From Bacteroidota bacterium (lineage in GTDB: Bacteria > Bacteroidota > Bacteroidia > Chitinophagales > Chitinophagaceae), in contig JAFDXD010000048.1 in assembly GCA_018268135.1 (NCBI GenBank), positions 1 to 47,104 of the forward strand: 47,104 nt of DNA. Direction: 5' to 3'. The notes under the pieces were generated by a model. The model was given only the letters and a program-made list of their open reading frames with translations. It made no database searches and was not told the origin of the DNA. Positions 26,292 through 34,319 of this stretch are shown here, in pieces; position 1 is the stretch's first letter, and every line of letters starts with the position of its first letter. The position numbers and the translations under genes are program-made.

Positions 26292-26813
26292 ATGTCTCAA
26301 GAAAAAAATCAACCTGAAGATGGCAATGGGAATGATTTAAATAAAATTGAGCAGCAATTAATTAAAGCTAATCCAACTTTATTTAAAGGAGTTCCAGAAC
26401 CAAAGAAAACTGAAATACTCAGACTATTTTCTATGAAATTATCTGTTGAACAGATAATTGAAAGGAAAATTACTTCCCATCAAGGTCCATTACCTCAATG
26501 GGAAGATTTAGAAAAGTATGGAAAAATAATACCCAATGGGGCAGACAGAATTATGACTATGGCTGAGAAACAACAAGACCATAGAATGGCGCTTGAAACC
26601 AAAGCCATTGGCGAACAACTTTCTCAAAGTAAGAGAGGACAAAATTTTGGTTTAACAATTGGCCTAACGGCAATACTTGGTGGAGTAGCCTGTATTTTGC
26701 TTGGTCATGAATGGTCTGGCGCTTTTCTTGGAGGTGGCGGATTAACCGGCCTTGTATCTGTTTTTGTTATCGGAAAGAATAAACAATCCAAAAGTTTACA
26801 AGACAAGTCATAA
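26292..26813 (+). CDS. DUF2335 membrane protein
   Basis: A 173-residue protein fitting the DUF2335 family: GPLPQWEDLEKYGKIIPNGA (65-84), DRIMTMAEKQQDHR (85-98), SKRGQNFG (113-120) and two membrane helices (about 118-138 and 143-161) separated by a GHEWSG turn. The N-terminal 60 residues are charged and likely cytoplasmic. The family is widespread, patchy and without assigned function. It follows the 78-residue gene with no spacer. Patchy distribution and self-contained promoter suggest an accessory module. Confidence 0.8.
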   Translation: MSQEKNQPEDGNGNDLNKIEQQLIKANPTLFKGVPEPKKTEILRLFSMKLSVEQIIERKITSHQGPLPQWEDLEKYGKIIPNGADRIMTMAEKQQDHRMALETKAIGEQLSQSKRGQNFGLTIGLTAILGGVACILLGHEWSGAFLGGGGLTGLVSVFVIGKNKQSKSLQDKS

Positions 26814-26950
26814 TTAATCATCGATTATTTTCAAATGAGTTTATAGACTTGACAAATTACCACACATTTACATTTGCGTGCATTTCAAACGCTTCATAAA
26901 ATTGGATACTACTCTTATAAATGTTGCTCACTCTATTTGCAGCTACACAT

Positions 26951-27028
26951 ATAGCCCCGATGGAAGCGGCTACCCCGGTGAGGCATTGTGCATGGGCACT
27001 GTGCCGGAGTAATAGCGTACAGCGGGAC
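26951..27028 (+). repeat. Structured intergenic repeat, family 1, copy A
   Basis: CCCGATGGAAGCGGC (26956-26970) and TAGCGTACAGCGGGA (27013-27027) are both identical to blocks in copy B at 11221-11275. Between them GCTA-x-CCCGG pairs with CCGG...TAGC, capped by a further hairpin with a GCAT/GTGC-rich apex, longer than in copy B. The sequence after the element has no T run, so it is not a simple terminator. It lies in the convergent gap between the DUF2335 gene and cdsA. The rest of that gap (26814-26950) shows nothing else. Confidence 0.7.
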
Positions 27029-27073
27029 CAATGCTATATTGAAAAACAAATGCCCGGCTTCAATAAAAAAAAA

Positions 27074-27763
27074 TTATAAAAACAATTTTACATAACACCA
27101 CACTAAGGGTGTGGCAAATAGCATGGAATCGAAACGGTCTAAGAAACCGCCGTGCCCGGGCATAAAGTTTCCACTGTCTTTAATATTTGCCAGCCTTTTT
27201 AATTTGCTTTCAAACAAATCGCCAAGGGTGCCAAATACGGCACAAAGTGCAGCTATTGCCAGCCAGTGAATAAAGGGTACCTGCTTTGCTATGGGAATAA
27301 AATATCCTAGCAGGCTTATGACTACTACACATAGCAAAGCCCCGCCAGCAGTGCCTTCCCAGGTTTTTTTGGGTGAAATTTTGCTAAAAGGAGTTTTGCC
27401 AATGAAGGAGCCTGACAAATAAGCCATGGTATCATTTATCCAAATAGAAAAAATAATGGCGCAGGGATACAGGGGCGAATATACATTTGTTTCAAGCGCT
27501 TTGCCGCTGCCATTCAGGCCGAGGTCGAGCATCATCATACAGGGCATGATGATATAAAAAAGGGCAAGGGGAATGATTAAAAAATATTTTTTGACACTTA
27601 TCTTTTTTAAAATTTTACTTAACTCGTACAGGCAGCCAAACATGATGATGAGAAACAGGGCAATAAAACCCCATTGATTAATGAATAAACCTGCCAGCAT
27701 TACCACTACAAAAATTACTGCTGTGAGTGAGCGGGTTTTTAATGTTGAAATATTGATTGCCAT
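27074..27763 (-). CDS. cdsA: Phosphatidate cytidylyltransferase
   Basis: A 229-residue membrane enzyme making CDP-diacylglycerol from phosphatidate and CTP, the branch point for phospholipids. Multiple hydrophobic segments are followed by the CdsA signature near the C-terminus: SKLKRLANIKDSGN, then PGHGGFLDRFDS, with the conserved Lys-Asp and the Asp-Arg pair. It is somewhat shorter than the usual 260-285 residues. Its ATG is two bases after the stop of the CPBP protease gene, so both come from one transcript. Confidence 0.93.
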   Translation of the reverse strand: MAINISTLKTRSLTAVIFVVVMLAGLFINQWGFIALFLIIMFGCLYELSKILKKISVKKYFLIIPLALFYIIMPCMMMLDLGLNGSGKALETNVYSPLYPCAIIFSIWINDTMAYLSGSFIGKTPFSKISPKKTWEGTAGGALLCVVVISLLGYFIPIAKQVPFIHWLAIAALCAVFGTLGDLFESKLKRLANIKDSGNFMPGHGGFLDRFDSMLFATPLVWCYVKLFL

Positions 27764-27765
27764 AA

Positions 27766-28764
27766 TTACTGTTGTTCTGAATTTGCAATGGAGCCAAAGG
27801 GATTTTGTGCGGCTATTAATACATTTTCTTTAGCGTTTATCCTTGCCCTGTTTTGTAAAGACACTTTGTTGAATAACCAAAATGCAACAATCAAAATAGC
27901 CAGCGCCGCCATACTTATCCACCAGTTGTAGTTTGGATCTACATCTTCCATATTTACTTTTCCCTTGGTGTGGATAGTATAAAATATGGAAGCCAATGCC
28001 AAAAAATTATTTAAAAAATGAGCAAAAATATTTACCCATATATTCTTGCTTTGCTGATAGAGCATGCCCAATACAAAGCCTAATAATGCCCTGCTTAAAA
28101 ACAAGTAAACAGACATGTGGATAAGGCTGAAAATAATGGCAGTAACAAGGATAGCAGCCATAGGATTTTTCCACCAGCGGACAAATAAATTTTGCAGGGT
28201 ACCTCTAAAAAATACTTCTTCAAACATTGCCGGAAAAAAAGCCATGATAAAAATGGCGATGATAAACTCAGGCCAGCTTTTTAAATTGCTAAGGGCAAGT
28301 GCCTGCTGATTATACACTTCTTCCAAATGGAGGGCATGGGCATTAAATGCCGGAAAATGAGCTACCAGGCTTTTGGTAATATCTTCGAGAGGGCCTGCTG
28401 CAATGCCTGCAAAAAAAATGATTACAGATGCCAACACTACCTGGTAAATATGGATGTATTTATTAAAGCCCAGCCAAAAATATTTTTTTCCGATGGTAAT
28501 AAAAGTAAATGCTACTGCCGGGATAAATAAAAGCAAAAAAGTGCTGATTACCTGCAAGAGCCTTGCCAGCCCAATATTTTCGGGAGCCAACATCAGCTTT
28601 AATATTACATCAGGCGAAGACATGGGGGAAACACCTGCAGGCAACATTTTGAGCGTAATAATAAGCTGGGCGATGGCAGCTAAAATAAAACCGACGCCTA
28701 TAAATAAGAGGAGTATGCCCAACTGGCCCCAGCCCGAAAATCCTTTTAAACTTTTATATGCCAT
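27766..28764 (-). CDS. CPBP-family intramembrane metalloprotease
   Basis: A 332-residue membrane protein with about eight hydrophobic segments. The conserved EEVFFRG (diglutamate and Arg motif) lies near residue 188, SLIHM about 34 residues later, and a third His motif in IWVNIFAHFLNN. These are the metal-binding and catalytic positions of the CAAX protease/bacteriocin-processing (Abi) family. The substrate is unknown. It is first in a two-gene unit with cdsA and divergent from dusB, with overlapping promoters. Confidence 0.88.
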   Translation of the reverse strand: MAYKSLKGFSGWGQLGILLLFIGVGFILAAIAQLIITLKMLPAGVSPMSSPDVILKLMLAPENIGLARLLQVISTFLLLFIPAVAFTFITIGKKYFWLGFNKYIHIYQVVLASVIIFFAGIAAGPLEDITKSLVAHFPAFNAHALHLEEVYNQQALALSNLKSWPEFIIAIFIMAFFPAMFEEVFFRGTLQNLFVRWWKNPMAAILVTAIIFSLIHMSVYLFLSRALLGFVLGMLYQQSKNIWVNIFAHFLNNFLALASIFYTIHTKGKVNMEDVDPNYNWWISMAALAILIVAFWLFNKVSLQNRARINAKENVLIAAQNPFGSIANSEQQ

Positions 28765-28784
28765 ATACTATGAGGTATAATTAG

Positions 28785-28806
28785 TAAATTTGCAGCCGCA
28801 AATATA
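28785..28806. promoter_or_regulatory. Back-to-back -7 boxes for dusB (+) and the CPBP-cdsA unit (-)
   Basis: TAAATTTG (28785-28792, plus) and TATATTTG (complement of 28799-28806, minus) both fit TAnnTTTG. They lie 6 bp apart and face opposite ways, so the two transcripts may compete for polymerase. Confidence 0.5.
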
Positions 28807-28815
28807 CACTAAGAT

Positions 28816-29853
28816 ATGCCCAAAATAGGCCACATAGATTTACCCGGTTTTCCGCTTTTGCTGGCGCCGATGGAAGATGTAAGCGATCCTCCCTTTAGGG
28901 CCGTATGCAAGCAAAATGGAGCCGATTTGATGTATAGCGAATTTATTAGCAGCGAAGGATTGATAAGAGATGCTATAAAGAGCAAAATGAAATTAGATTT
29001 TAGTGAGGAAGAGAGGCCCTTTGGTATTCAAATATTTGGCGGCGATGAAGAGGCCATGGCAATGAGCGCCAGGATATGCGAAACGGTAAACCCCGACCTG
29101 GTAGATATTAACTTTGGCTGCCCTGTAAAAAAAGTGGTGAGCAAAGGCGCCGGTGCAGGCGTGCTAAAAGATATTGACCTGATGGTGCGTTTAACCGAAG
29201 CCGTTATTAAGAACACCGGGCTACCGGTAACGGTAAAAACAAGACTGGGATGGGATGACAACTCAAAAAACATAGAAGAAGTAGCTGAAAGGATGCAGGA
29301 TATTGGGGTGCAGGCATTGGCCATACATGGGCGCACCCGCTGCCAGTTGTACAAAGGCGAAGCCGACTGGACCCTGATTGGTAAAGTAAAAAATAACCCT
29401 CGTATGCATATCCCCATTTTTGGCAATGGAGATATTGACAGCCCTCAAAAAGCCCTGGAATATAAAAACAGGTATGGCGTAGATGGTATTATGATTGGCC
29501 GGGCAGCTATTGGCTACCCCTGGATTTTTAGAGAAATAAAAAGCTACCTGGCAGACGGCACTATATTGCCCTCTCCTACTTTAAAAGAAAGAATTGAAGT
29601 GTGCAAAATTCACCTTACAAAATCGGTAGAGTGGAAAGGCCCAAAAACGGGTATATTTGAAATGCGCCGGCATTATACTAACTATTTAAAAGGCTTGCCG
29701 GGTATTAAAGATTTTCGTTTACGCCTGGTTACTTTGCCTACGGCAGAAGAAATATTTGAAGTATTGGATGAGATTACAAAACACTACGCCGGGTATGAAT
29801 TTGAAAGAACAGCTATTGAAATTATCAATTATCATGAAAAGTGCCCTTTGTAA
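28816..29853 (+). CDS. dusB: tRNA-dihydrouridine synthase
   Basis: A 345-residue FMN enzyme reducing uridine to dihydrouridine in tRNA. The N-terminal LLLAPMEDVSDPPFR, catalytic Cys102 in DINFGCPVKKV, the FMN-contact segments VKTRLGWDD and IHGRTR, and GNGDI and GIMIGRAAIGYPW are in the right order. The overall pattern best fits the DusB subfamily. A short hairpin (CCCTTT 29844-29849 with AAAGGG 29855-29860) lies across the convergent stop codons of this gene and the ferredoxin gene. Confidence 0.93.
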   Translation: MPKIGHIDLPGFPLLLAPMEDVSDPPFRAVCKQNGADLMYSEFISSEGLIRDAIKSKMKLDFSEEERPFGIQIFGGDEEAMAMSARICETVNPDLVDINFGCPVKKVVSKGAGAGVLKDIDLMVRLTEAVIKNTGLPVTVKTRLGWDDNSKNIEEVAERMQDIGVQALAIHGRTRCQLYKGEADWTLIGKVKNNPRMHIPIFGNGDIDSPQKALEYKNRYGVDGIMIGRAAIGYPWIFREIKSYLADGTILPSPTLKERIEVCKIHLTKSVEWKGPKTGIFEMRRHYTNYLKGLPGIKDFRLRLVTLPTAEEIFEVLDEITKHYAGYEFERTAIEIINYHEKCPL

Positions 29854-29861
29854 AAAAGGGG

Positions 29862-30206
29862 CTAAAATCCTCTGTCGTTTCTAATTTGTATAGTGGCATT
29901 ATGCAATAATTCGTTTACAGGTATTTGACAAGCCAGGCGTATATTATTATCGGTAATGCCTGTTTTTTTGATAGTTGACCATTCATTTCTGTCAAATGCC
30001 GGAATAGTATGTTCTGATTTCAAAATTTCAATAAGGCAGGTGGCGCATCTTCCCATTCCGCCACATTCGCCAAAATTTTGTACATATATTTTGTCAAAAA
30101 TCAGCATCATCAGGTTTCTGTACTCCGCAGTATAAGTAGTTAGTAAATGTTCCTCTTCATCATACAATACTTTAATGATTATCGGGCTTTTTTCGGTTAC
30201 AGTCAT
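29862..30206 (-). CDS. [2Fe-2S] ferredoxin
   Basis: A 114-residue ferredoxin. Cys48, Cys54, Cys57 and Cys93 fit C-x5-C-x2-C...C of the plant/adrenodoxin-type fold. It is a soluble electron carrier. It is last in the nitric-oxide/low-oxygen gene run, 7 bp after the hemerythrin gene. It might feed electrons to the globin, to Ric or to a hemerythrin; the sequence does not say which. Confidence 0.87.
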   Translation of the reverse strand: MTVTEKSPIIIKVLYDEEEHLLTTYTAEYRNLMMLIFDKIYVQNFGECGGMGRCATCLIEILKSEHTIPAFDRNEWSTIKKTGITDNNIRLACQIPVNELLHNATIQIRNDRGF

Positions 30207-30213
30207 TGCAAAA

Positions 30214-30687
30214 TTATTTTTTTAGCCAAAATTCATCTGCAAATTCGTCTTTAATTTCTTTATGCACTGAAGTTAATTGCCGGCCAATTGAGGAGAGTGC
30301 TTCTGCACTTAAAATACTTTCGAGGCGTGGAAATAAATCTCTTTCTTCAAATCGTATATGAGCATCTACCATATCTGCCAAATGATTGTATTGCTCTTCG
30401 GAAACATTTTTACCGGTATGTATTAAATCAATAAGGGCCGATATTTCGGCATGTTGCTGCTGCGCCTGCACTACCAGAGGATCGTTGATGCCTTTAAAAA
30501 GGATGTTTTCTTCTTCTTTGAAATGAGTATGCAAATGGCTGTTCCAAAAATAAAGGATGTAATCGTGTATGCGTTGTAGTGAGGCTTTTTGTTTTAAGCC
30601 ATTTCTTATTTTCCAGCAAAATAATAATGCAAAATGATGGTCTTTTGACAGCAGAACAATATTTTCATTTCTTTTAATTGGCATCAT
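30214..30687 (-). CDS. Hemerythrin domain-containing protein
   Basis: A 157-residue protein forming a four-helix bundle with the hemerythrin iron-ligand pattern: HHFALLFCWK near the start, HTHFKEEENILF, QQHAEIS and HIRFEERDLFPRLE. It should bind a di-iron centre and O2 or NO. Within the cluster it sits after the DUF488 gene (7 bp gap) and before the ferredoxin. Two adjacent ATG codons exist; the first is used. Confidence 0.85.
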   Translation of the reverse strand: MMPIKRNENIVLLSKDHHFALLFCWKIRNGLKQKASLQRIHDYILYFWNSHLHTHFKEEENILFKGINDPLVVQAQQQHAEISALIDLIHTGKNVSEEQYNHLADMVDAHIRFEERDLFPRLESILSAEALSSIGRQLTSVHKEIKDEFADEFWLKK

Positions 30688-30694
30688 TAAGAAT

Positions 30695-31042
30695 TTACAT
30701 TTTAATAGATAAGATTTCTTCTAACAGCGCCGCATTATTATGCACTTCATCTTTAGCAGCATATACAAGTGTTACAACCTTTTTTTCTTTTATTATTTTC
30801 ACAAGCTCCGGCAAGGCCACCGAATCTTTTAATTCTTCCCTGTATCTTTTTTTAAACTCCTCCCATTTGCCGGGGTCGTGTGCAAACCATTTTCTAAGCT
30901 GTGCAGAAGGAGCTATTTCTTTAAGCCAGCAATCAATATGAGCCTTATCTTTTGTAATCCCTCTTGGCCATAGCCGGTCTACCAGTACCCGGTAACCATC
31001 CGAAGTATTATATGCCTGGTATGCCCGTTTTGTATGCAACAT
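30695..31042 (-). CDS. DUF488 family protein
   Basis: A 115-residue protein with the DUF488 hallmarks VLVDRLWPRGITKDKA, WLKEIAPSAQLRKWFAHDP and the C-terminal VVTLVYAAKDEVHNNA. No Cys pair or cofactor motif is obvious. The function is unknown, though such genes often lie beside hemerythrin, Ric or globin genes in my memory. The stop codon is 7 bp from the hemerythrin ATG, and its own ATG is 5 bp after the ric stop. Confidence 0.85.
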   Translation of the reverse strand: MLHTKRAYQAYNTSDGYRVLVDRLWPRGITKDKAHIDCWLKEIAPSAQLRKWFAHDPGKWEEFKKRYREELKDSVALPELVKIIKEKKVVTLVYAAKDEVHNNAALLEEILSIKM

Positions 31043-31047
31043 TTCTT

Positions 31048-31773
31048 TTAATTTTTCAGAGCTTTCTCCATTTCTATTGCTTTTGGAAACAATATATTAT
31101 TTTCAAGATGTATGTGCAGGAGAAGGTCATTTTCAAATTCCTGCAATAACAAATAGGTTATCCCGTAAGTATGACAGGCATCATCCGGCGCCGTATAGTC
31201 TTTACTCAGTTCTTTAATTTTTCTAAATCTCCCTCCTTCGGCTTCATGCTCATGCATCATATTGCTAATAGGCATTGCTACAGTACCAAATGCAGTTTTA
31301 GCCAATACATTCTTATCAGAATTTTCATCGCTAAGATTAATAATATATGGAAACAATACTTTTTCTTCTTTTTCCATGTGAACCATAAATTCCATTGAGC
31401 TTTGAGCAAATAATTTTTGTATTTCAAAAAGCTCAGGATGACGGCTGCCATGCACTTTACAAAGCTTGGCAAGATACTCTTGCAGTACCGGTACCTGCGC
31501 TCTTACATAGCGGTGGTGTTTTTTTTCAATATAATTTATCAGCAGGTCGGGCGGCCACGATTGAAAATCGCTTGTAATTTGTGTACATTGTCTGGTTATT
31601 TCTTTGAGCTCAGATATCAGTTCTTCTTTCTTTATTTTTTGCGAAGCGCATGCTTCCTCTATATTTCTGTTGCCATTGCAGCAAAAATCAATTCCATAGT
31701 TTTTAAAAACAGTGGCTGTACGATAGTCTTCTGCTACAATTTCGCCAATCATTTTATCTTTTAAATTAATCAT
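31048..31773 (-). CDS. ric: Di-iron iron-sulfur cluster repair protein Ric (ScdA/YtfE)
   Basis: A 241-residue protein. The N-terminal ScdA domain (residues 3-60) has FCCNGNRN with Cys31-Cys32 and Cys42. The hemerythrin-like domain carries His ligands at KKHHRYV, HGSRHPE, HMEKEEKVLFP, MMHEHEAEGG and LLLHIHLENNILFP. The family repairs Fe-S clusters damaged by NO or oxidants and is classically NO-induced. Its start overlaps the membrane-protein gene upstream by 8 nt, showing tight translational coupling. Confidence 0.93.
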   Translation of the reverse strand: MINLKDKMIGEIVAEDYRTATVFKNYGIDFCCNGNRNIEEACASQKIKKEELISELKEITRQCTQITSDFQSWPPDLLINYIEKKHHRYVRAQVPVLQEYLAKLCKVHGSRHPELFEIQKLFAQSSMEFMVHMEKEEKVLFPYIINLSDENSDKNVLAKTAFGTVAMPISNMMHEHEAEGGRFRKIKELSKDYTAPDDACHTYGITYLLLQEFENDLLLHIHLENNILFPKAIEMEKALKN

Positions 31774-32215
31774 ATTGATATTTTTTTAAAAAAATAATAC
31801 CGGTGATAATAAGGCAGGCAACTTTGAGTACTTCGGCCACTACAAAATAAATATGTAGGCCAGATGATGGTACGGGCTGATGAGTAATGTAAAGCAATGC
31901 CCTTGCATCTAATGCAGGTAATAGCCAAACAGTTTGAATGATTAAAATAATGAATGCTGAAAAATAAAAAGTGGTATTGGCAAACCGATTTGATTTTTTT
32001 CCGAAAAATAATGCCGCCAGTATAACAAGGGCAAAAAACCATTCTACTTTATTTAAAGCGCCAAAAACAAGTTGGCCAATACCCAGCCCGATTGACAGGG
32101 TTACACCCGGGGCCTGAAATTTTATCCAGGATTCTAAAAAGCTTATTGCTCCAACAAAACCCAGCCACAAAAAAACACTTGCTATTACAATATTATTTGA
32201 TCTCTTCTCCGTCAC
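31766..32215 (-). CDS. Four-helix membrane protein in the NO-stress cluster, function unknown
   Basis: A 149-residue protein with four hydrophobic segments (about 9-28, 58-76, 80-102 and 122-142). I do not recognise a characterised family. A GTG start overlaps the globin stop in the arrangement GTGA (4 nt), and the 3' end overlaps ric by 8 nt, so it is made together with both. No haem-ligand Cys pair is seen; scattered His residues do not form a pattern I trust. Confidence 0.65.
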   Translation of the reverse strand: MTEKRSNNIVIASVFLWLGFVGAISFLESWIKFQAPGVTLSIGLGIGQLVFGALNKVEWFFALVILAALFFGKKSNRFANTTFYFSAFIILIIQTVWLLPALDARALLYITHQPVPSSGLHIYFVVAEVLKVACLIITGIIFLKKYQYD

Positions 32216-32607
32216 AATAATGGTGTTGCAGAATTATTTCTATAGTATGTTAATTTAGATAAAAACATGATGGCCATTTTATCGCCACGCATTTTGGCTT
32301 CATCAGCTTTTATCCCTTTGAAATGTGCATTAATAGTAGCATGCCACAATGAAAGCCAGGTATCAAAATGAATTTGATCAATGGGCAAATCTGCATGTTT
32401 CAAAAAAGGGCTGCCATAGTAAGTATGATCATCTAATAATACAGTTTGCCAAAAACGGTACATTTTTTCTAAATGCTGTGGCCATCTATCCTGAATTACC
32501 TCATTAAAAATCGGGCCAAGTAATGCGTTTTCTCTCACCTTGCCGTAAAATTCATCTACCATAAGTTTTATATCATCCAGTGTTTGTATATCCTTTAGTG
32601 TAGTCAT
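32212..32607 (-). CDS. Group III truncated hemoglobin
   Basis: A 131-residue small globin. The pattern DDIKLMVDEFYGKV, the FW-x-x-V-L segment (YRFWQTVLLDDHTYYG) and HADLPIDQIHFDTWLSLWHATI fit group III truncated globins (trHbP). His in FLKHADLPI is the likely proximal ligand. Such globins bind O2 or NO and are linked to microaerobic or nitrosative stress. It lies between a small membrane-anchored protein and a membrane protein, fully inside the operon. Confidence 0.9.
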   Translation of the reverse strand: MTTLKDIQTLDDIKLMVDEFYGKVRENALLGPIFNEVIQDRWPQHLEKMYRFWQTVLLDDHTYYGSPFLKHADLPIDQIHFDTWLSLWHATINAHFKGIKADEAKMRGDKMAIMFLSKLTYYRNNSATPLL

Positions 32608-32611
32608 AGCA

Positions 32612-33019
32612 TCATTGTCTTATTAAAAAATATCTGAGCAAATAAAACATGGCCCATCCGGCAAATCCTATTATCAATATCCATACCCATGCAGGAATAC
32701 TTTGGGGAGTTTCGCTGCCTTCTATTAAAAAGGTTTTTTGATCGCCTTTGCCATAAGCATTTATCATCAATGGCAATACCCCGTCCACTACTGCATTTTC
32801 TTTAATACCTTCTACAGCTATAGCCGGCCCATTGCGTACTATAAATGGAATGATGCGAATACCTTCTTTGCCGGTAGGATCCTTGCTTACTATTTTTAGT
32901 GTATGCTCACCATCCACTAATTTTCTTGTATCCAACTCAAAGCTTACCGGCGATAATACTTCGGCAATAGGTTTAGTATCATCATCCAAAAAAATATAAA
33001 TGTTGCTTTTATCTTGCAT
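32612..33019 (-). CDS. Membrane-anchored protein with extracytoplasmic-type beta domain, function unknown
   Basis: A 135-residue protein. Residues 1-95 look like a beta-sandwich (SPVSFELDTRKLVDGEHTLKI, RIIPFIVRNGPAI); a C-terminal membrane helix spans about 110-130 (IPAWVWILIIGFAGWAMFYLL). There is no signal peptide, so the domain orientation is uncertain. The ATG at 33019 is used; an in-frame TTG at 33028 is less likely. It starts one base after the stop of the preceding small protein. The location just after a cytochrome gene suggests a role in the oxidase complex (inference). Confidence 0.65.
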   Translation of the reverse strand: MQDKSNIYIFLDDDTKPIAEVLSPVSFELDTRKLVDGEHTLKIVSKDPTGKEGIRIIPFIVRNGPAIAVEGIKENAVVDGVLPLMINAYGKGDQKTFLIEGSETPQSIPAWVWILIIGFAGWAMFYLLRYFLIRQ

Positions 33020-33020
33020 A

Positions 33021-33281
33021 TTATTCAAAATTTAAAATAAAATGTTTGATATGTGTATTTGATTTTTCTCCTGGCTTTACCAGCCATTTAACAGAATAAA
33101 ATAAGGTAACCAATACTATGGCAACCATGCTCCACACTATCACCATATCCCACTGGCTTTGCGGCCCGGTGCCATGCGAAATGCCCTGCAATAATTTGGG
33201 TTGTTGTTTTTCGCAAAGGGGGCATGCCAGCCCAATATAACGGGCAAGTATAAATGCAATTAATGCTATTAATTTTTTCAT
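33021..33281 (-). CDS. Small membrane protein with CPLC motif, function unknown
   Basis: An 86-residue protein with an N-terminal hydrophobic segment (residues 3-18), CPLCEKQQPK at 20-29, and a second membrane helix at about 46-66. The CxxC pair right after the first hydrophobic segment could bind metal or haem, or be redox-active, on the outer face. It lies 10 bp after the cytochrome c gene on the same strand. I do not know a characterised homologue. A copper-insertion or assembly role for the nearby oxidase is possible but unproven. Confidence 0.65.
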   Translation of the reverse strand: MKKLIALIAFILARYIGLACPLCEKQQPKLLQGISHGTGPQSQWDMVIVWSMVAIVLVTLFYSVKWLVKPGEKSNTHIKHFILNFE

Positions 33282-33291
33282 GATCCTTATT

Positions 33292-34287
33292 TTAGTTTTG
33301 TGGTTTTAGTTTTACCACATCTAATATTTTTTTAATTTCTTCAGGCGTTACTTTCTTGCCATTGTTGCCCCAGCTACTTCTTTCATAATTAATAATGGCA
33401 GCTACTTCGTTTTCTGTAAAATTTGCATTGGTACCTACCGGCGGCATTACGCCATACTCGGCTCTTGCATCGTAGCCATGCATGATGATATCTACATACA
33501 ACTCTTCATTATCGCCCAGTACTACAGGGCTGCCTTTTAACGGAGGGAATGCACCTGGCAAGCCTTCGCCATTTGCCTGGTGGCAGCTTTGGCAATTGGC
33601 CGTAAACAAGGCTTTACCATCCAGCTCTGCCGGGCCTCCTTGCTTTTTGACTTCCTGTTTATACAAAAATGCCGGTACAGGTGTGCCATCCGGCAGCTTG
33701 GTTTGTTTTAAAGACTGCAGGTAAGCCAGCAAATACATCACATTTTTGGTGGCTACAATTTTGCCTTCCTGGCCTCCCATAAATTCTTTTGGCACATTTA
33801 CTACCACATCAGTTTTGGAGGGTTGTTTTTTCAAAATAAATAGCCAGGGATATGCCGGCATTATTGATTCTTTCACTACTGCCCGTGGATTATAAAGATG
33901 CACCAGGTTCCAGTCTTTACTTGGCTGGCGTGTACCTATATCCGTTAGGTCGGGGCCGGTACGCTCTGTACCCATTAGTGTAGCAGTATTTCTAAAAAAA
34001 TCTGTACGATGTATGTCTGCATAATCGGCAGCTATGCTTGGCCTGCTGCCCCATACTTTATCCATATCTACATTGCGTACCTGTTGTGTATGGCAGCCTA
34101 CGCATCCATTGGCCACATATATTGCTTTACCTTTTACAGCATCGGGGCTTAGCTCCGCAGCATTGGGCAAGGGGGCATTGTTTTTTTGATTGCTTAAGGC
34201 CGGCAATATGGCTACCATCACGGTGAGCGATGCAAAAAATAAAAATGCCGTTCCGAAAAGTTTTTTATGGTTATCAAATAGTTCCAT
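33292..34287 (-). CDS. CcoO-like / cytochrome c fusion subunit of a cbb3-like oxidase
   Basis: A 331-residue dihaem protein. One N-terminal membrane anchor (about 11-31) leads into a CcoO (FixO)-like domain with CVGCH at 62-66, followed by RTGPDLTDIG and a possible Met ligand in SIMPAYPW. A second class I cytochrome c domain holds CQSCH (232-236) with Met in YGVMPP. This combines the roles of CcoO and part of CcoP in one chain. It lies 32 bp after the oxidase subunit I gene and should pass electrons to it. Confidence 0.85.
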   Translation of the reverse strand: MELFDNHKKLFGTAFLFFASLTVMVAILPALSNQKNNAPLPNAAELSPDAVKGKAIYVANGCVGCHTQQVRNVDMDKVWGSRPSIAADYADIHRTDFFRNTATLMGTERTGPDLTDIGTRQPSKDWNLVHLYNPRAVVKESIMPAYPWLFILKKQPSKTDVVVNVPKEFMGGQEGKIVATKNVMYLLAYLQSLKQTKLPDGTPVPAFLYKQEVKKQGGPAELDGKALFTANCQSCHQANGEGLPGAFPPLKGSPVVLGDNEELYVDIIMHGYDARAEYGVMPPVGTNANFTENEVAAIINYERSSWGNNGKKVTPEEIKKILDVVKLKPQN

Positions 34288-34319
34288 GATAAAAAATGAA
34301 TTTATACTAATATCAATAT

